A stretch of 7,306 nt of DNA. It comes from Syntrophaceae bacterium UBA7544. Its GTDB lineage: Bacteria; Desulfobacterota; Syntrophia; Syntrophales; Smithellaceae. The position numbers and the translations under genes are program-made. The notes under the pieces were generated by a model. It searched no databases, had not been told where the DNA came from, and worked only from the letters and a program-made list of their open reading frames with translations. Of this stretch, positions 6,301 to 7,306 are shown one piece after another; positions within the stretch are counted from its first letter, which is position 1, and each line of letters begins with the position of its first letter. Location: assembly GCA_002479215.1 (NCBI GenBank), contig DLME01000054.1, positions 1 to 7,306 on the forward strand, written 5' to 3'.

Positions 6301-7306
6301 AAGTTCGAGCGCCATTTTTTTCGGCAAACCGCACTGATGAAGCCTTAGATCCGGTCCAACAGTGATAACCGAACGCCCTGAGTAATCTACTCTTTTACCC
6401 AATAAGTTCTGGCGGAAACGTCCTTGTTTTCCCTTCAACATATCGGATAATGATCTGAGCGGCCTCTTATTTGTTCCGGTAATAGCCCGGCCGCGGCGTC
6501 CATTGTCATAAAGAACATCTACCGCTTCCTGCAGCATACGCTTTTCATTGCGGATAATTATTTCCGGCGCATTCAATTCCTGCAGACGCTTTAAGCGGTT
6601 ATTCCTATTGATAACCCTTCGATATAAATCGTTGAGATCGGATGTCGCAAAACGGCCGCCATCCAGAGGAACCAATGGCCTCAAATCAGGCGGAATCACG
6701 GGCAGGATTGTCAAAATCATCCACTCCGGTTTATTCCCAGATTTGCGCAAAGCCTCCACTACTTTCAATCTTTTGACGAGTTTCTTTTTCTTGGTGTCGG
6801 AAACAGCGGTAACTACTTCCGCGCGCAGCTCTTCATAGAGTTTTTCCAAATCGATTTCTTCCAGCAGCTGCCGGATCGCTTCAGCGCCGATTCCCGCGAC
6901 TAAACCATCCTCTCCATATTGTTCTTTGGCTTCAATGTATTCCTCATCCGTTAACAGCTCTTTTTTCTTCAAAGTAGTGTTTTTCGGATCGAGAACAATC
7001 CAAGATTCAAAATAAAGAACCTTTTCCAGTTCCTTTAGGGATAAATCCATGACATTTCCGATGCGACTGGGAAGACTCTTTAAAAACCAGATGTGGGCGA
7101 CGGGTGTTGCCAGAGTAATATGCCCCATTCTTTCCCGACGGACTTTGGATTGAATAACTTCGACACCGCACTTTTCGCAAACTACCCCACGGTGTTTCAT
7201 TCTCTTGTAACGTCCGCAAAGACATTCATAATCCTTTACCGGACCAAAAATCTTTGCGCAAAAAAGTCCATCTTTTTCCGGTTTAAATGTCCGGTAATTG
7301 ATCGTT
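3337..7306 (-). CDS. rpoC: DNA-directed RNA polymerase subunit beta' (5' end outside window)
   Basis: The frame is open from the right edge to a TAA at 3339-3337, giving 1,322 codons. The first visible residues align with about E. coli position 43, so roughly 42 N-terminal residues are missing and the full protein is near 1,364. The N-terminal zinc site is present (Cys codons at 7222-7224, 7216-7218, 7177-7179 and 7168-7170). The catalytic NADFDGD, whose aspartates hold the active-site Mg, is at 6057-6037. The bridge helix, including [20 protein letters not shown], is about 5169-5050. The second zinc site uses Cys codons at 5049-5047, 4806-4804, 4785-4783 and 4776-4774. The trigger loop is split: MRTFHIGG at 4674-4651 and [17 protein letters not shown] further on, separated by an SI3 insertion of about 180 residues (roughly 4650-4102), as in Gram-negative lineages. 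The C-terminal blocks [25 protein letters not shown] and [12 protein letters not shown] are normal. No frameshift is seen. An ATG at 7200 is internal (Met in place of E. coli Leu78), not the start. Confidence 0.99.
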   Translation of the reverse strand, partial: TINYRTFKPEKDGLFCAKIFGPVKDYECLCGRYKRMKHRGVVCEKCGVEVIQSKVRRERMGHITLATPVAHIWFLKSLPSRIGNVMDLSLKELEKVLYFESWIVLDPKNTTLKKKELLTDEEYIEAKEQYGEDGLVAGIGAEAIRQLLEEIDLEKLYEELRAEVVTAVSDTKKKKLVKRLKVVEALRKSGNKPEWMILTILPVIPPDLRPLVPLDGGRFATSDLNDLYRRVINRNNRLKRLQELNAPEIIIRNEKRMLQEAVDVLYDNGRRGRAITGTNKRPLRSLSDMLKGKQGRFRQNLLGKRVDYSGRSVITVGPDLRLHQCGLPKKMALELFKPFVYNRLLEKGYVTTVKSAKKMVERETSEVWDALDEVVREYPVILNRAPTLHRLGMQAFEPVLIEGKAIRLHPLVCTAFNADFDGDQMAVHIPLSIEAQTEARVLMMSTNNILSPANGKPIIIPSQDIVLGIYYLTRAKKDVKGEGMIFSGPEEVRSALDAGAIDLHARIKVRVDSELKDTTVGRIVLSEIVPEEITFDTINKLMNKKELANLIDHCYRLCGDKTTVLLADRLKDLGFKYATISGLSFAVGNMIIPENKKNIVLQADKDVLKIQKQYMDGLITDGERYNKVIDIWAQATEKIAAEMLNGISTEEVPGAEGKKRKIESFNPIYMMADSGARGSGVQLRQLAGMRGLMAKPSGEIIETPITANFREGLTVLQYFISTHGARKGLADTALKTANSGYLTRRLVDVAQDCIITENDCETVDGIYVSALMEGGEIIEAAGERVLGRVALQEIKDPFTSEVIVKANEAIDEALAEKIDRSGIERVNIRSVLTCHSKHGVCAMCYGRDLAHGHLVNIGEAVGIVAAQSIGEPGTQLTMRTFHIGGTAKFDEHSTLEARHDGVIKFVNLNTVKTREDEFVVMNRHGEVHVLDEQKRSRGKYTVPYGAHLKVKDNSSVKRGQLIAEWDPFSIPILAEVDGTIKYGDIIEGKTMQEQVDEVTGLSRKVVIEFKGGDLRPRVSIKDNKGKTAKIAGTNSVARYLLSVGVNIVVSEGDQVHAGDIIAKIPRETTKTKDITGGLPRVAELFEARKPKDFAVISEIEGVVSYGKDAKGKRKIIVTPEIGEEKEYLIAKGKHISVQEGDSVTPGDALMDGVNNPHDLLAIKGEKELARYLVDEVQEVYRLQGVKINDKHMEVIVRQMLRRVRVADPGDTVLLADEQVERYRFQEENEKVMAQGGRPAIGEPLLLGITKASLSTQSFISAASFQETTRVLTEASLSGKTDYLRGLKENVIMGRLITAGTGLVMYRKLGIQLEDNNPGVSLE

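Noticed and set aside
7007..7225. A minus-strand ORF overlapping rpoC in another frame near the right edge
   Set aside because: The rpoC frame in this region encodes the conserved zinc-binding N-terminal part of beta', so the overlapping frame is a shadow.
1..7306. Mobile elements, CRISPR arrays, tRNA genes, toxin-antitoxin or defence genes
   Set aside because: Both strands are accounted for by conserved housekeeping genes. The spacers are at most about 114 bp, with no repeats, cloverleaf or insertion signs.

Overview
The window is a stretch of core bacterial housekeeping DNA. All genes lie on the minus strand, so transcription runs from high to low coordinates: rpoC (5' end beyond the right edge), rpsL, rpsG, tuf, rpsJ, rplC, and the first codons of rplD at the left edge. 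It is the end of the rpoBC unit, then the streptomycin (str) operon, then the start of the S10 ribosomal-protein operon. Coding density is very high. The largest gaps are rpoC-rpsL (114 bp), rpsJ-rplC (about 95 bp) and rpsG-tuf (71 bp).

Organism: base composition is moderate to AT-leaning by eye. RpoC is a single polypeptide of about 1,364 residues (extrapolated) with a large insertion (SI3) in the trigger loop, as in Proteobacteria and related Gram-negative phyla. There is no L7Ae-like gene between rpoC and rpsL, which argues against Firmicutes. The S12, S7, S10 and EF-Tu sequences look to me like Deltaproteobacteria/Desulfobacterota or a neighbouring lineage. This is an inference from remembered family sequences, not from a search.

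Layout from right to left: 7306-3337 encodes RNA polymerase beta' without about its first 42 residues. 3336-3223 is a spacer with a perfect TTGACA box, a weak extended -10 and small dyads, so it may hold a str promoter. 3222-2366 encodes ribosomal proteins S12 and S7. 2365-2295 is a short spacer where fusA (EF-G) would normally lie; it is absent. 2294-1101 encodes EF-Tu with a strong ribosome binding site. 1075-767 encodes S10/NusE. 766-672 is a spacer with two small adjacent inverted repeats. 671-39 encodes L3, and 20-1 begins L4.

The products work together in gene expression: beta' is the catalytic subunit of RNA polymerase, S10 doubles as the antitermination factor NusE, S12 and S7 build the decoding centre and the head of the 30S subunit, EF-Tu delivers aminoacyl-tRNA, and L3 and L4 are early 50S assembly proteins. 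I see no mobile element, CRISPR array, tRNA, rRNA or unknown protein family. I found no undescribed system. The points most worth a second look are the missing fusA and the short structured spacers.
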